Of a stretch of DNA of 21,451 bases, positions 21,185 to 21,451 are shown piece after piece. A program made the position numbers and the translations under genes. The notes below the pieces were generated by a model. The model was not told the DNA's origin and ran no database searches. It saw only the letters and a program-made list of their open reading frames with translations. Source of the stretch: JAYWXI01 sp036016955 (GTDB lineage Bacteria > Bacteroidota > Bacteroidia > Flavobacteriales > Weeksellaceae); contig NZ_JAYWXI010000018.1 of assembly GCF_036016955.1 (NCBI RefSeq), positions 1 to 21,451 of the forward strand, written 5' to 3'. Within the stretch, counting starts at the first letter, position 1, and every line of letters begins with the position of its first letter.

Positions 21185-21451
21185 ATAAATCTACGGGTAA
21201 TTAGTACTACTCGGCTATGCTGTTACCAACTTTACACCTGTAGCCTATCAACGTGGTCATCTCCCACGACCCTTAAAAGATGTCTCATCTTGAGGCAGGT
21301 TTCGCACTTATATGCTTTCAGTGCTTATCCTTACCAAACGTAGCTACTCTGCGGTGCGCCTGGCGGCACAACAGATACACCAGAGGTTTGTTCAAATCGG
21401 TCCTCTCGTACTAGATTCAAGCCCTCTCAAACATCTAACGCCCGCAATAGA
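21185..21451 (-). rRNA. rrl: 23S ribosomal RNA, 3' part
   Basis: The minus strand contains the sarcin-ricin loop AGTACGAGAGGACCG (near 21400-21415) and the downstream 3' domain of 23S rRNA (CTACGTTTGGTAAGGATAAG and onward). The gene runs off the right edge of the window, so only about the last 265 nt are present. The 3' end near 21185 is an estimate. The 130-nt spacer to 5S holds no tRNA. Confidence 0.95.

Overview
The window looks like a chromosomal segment of a Bacteroidota bacterium, most likely Flavobacteriia and close to the Weeksellaceae (Chryseobacterium-type). Three things support this. A secreted protein carries the literal GLPGLI motif of that group. A DUF4469/HU-like protein and fibre-type secreted proteins with the HLPG C-terminal motif are present. 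Most genes are preceded by the Bacteroidota -7 promoter element TAnnTTTG. No species can be named from this.

Region 1 (1-2158, AT-rich) is the end of an integrated element. A complete tyrosine recombinase and a short hypothetical gene form a minus-strand pair. A repeat-rich 160-bp stretch separates the recombinase from the 3' end of mnmE, a gene end known as an island integration site in other bacteria. The rest of the element lies left of the window.

Region 2 (2159-16002, clearly richer in G+C) is ordinary chromosome made of short, mostly single-gene transcription units. On the minus strand are mnmE, rpsO, rpsA, gcvT, idi, a thioredoxin-fold ArsC/Spx-like protein, a decayed gene, a DedA membrane protein, prfB and a TM2 protein. 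On the plus strand are lptB with an unexplained C-terminal extension, a small lipoprotein, nhaA and an eRF1-like (baeRF) protein. A GLPGLI protein lies convergent to the last of these. Several intrinsic terminators are near-perfect hairpins. Four genes (mnmE, idi, prfB, lptB) have TAnnTTTG only 4-5 nt before the start codon, which predicts leaderless or nearly leaderless mRNAs. rpsA instead has a leader of about 110 nt with two 8-bp complementary pairs in A-B-A'-B' order, a candidate autoregulatory pseudoknot or switch.

Region 3 (16003-20540) begins with about 940 bp without a credible gene. It holds a well-spaced promoter, an (AC)15 tract and a run of strong hairpins. Two AT-rich secreted proteins follow: a short VGIN-motif protein and a 671-residue fibre-like protein with repeats of about 36 residues and a C-terminal coiled coil. 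A DUF4469/HU-like protein follows after a terminator.

Region 4 (20541-21451) holds an unexplained spacer and then the end of an rRNA operon on the minus strand: terminator, 5S rRNA and the 3' part of 23S rRNA, with no tRNA between the two rRNAs.

The candidates most worth testing are the rpsA leader, the (AC)15/hairpin region before the fibre genes, the LptB extension, and the recombinase/repeat arrangement at mnmE.
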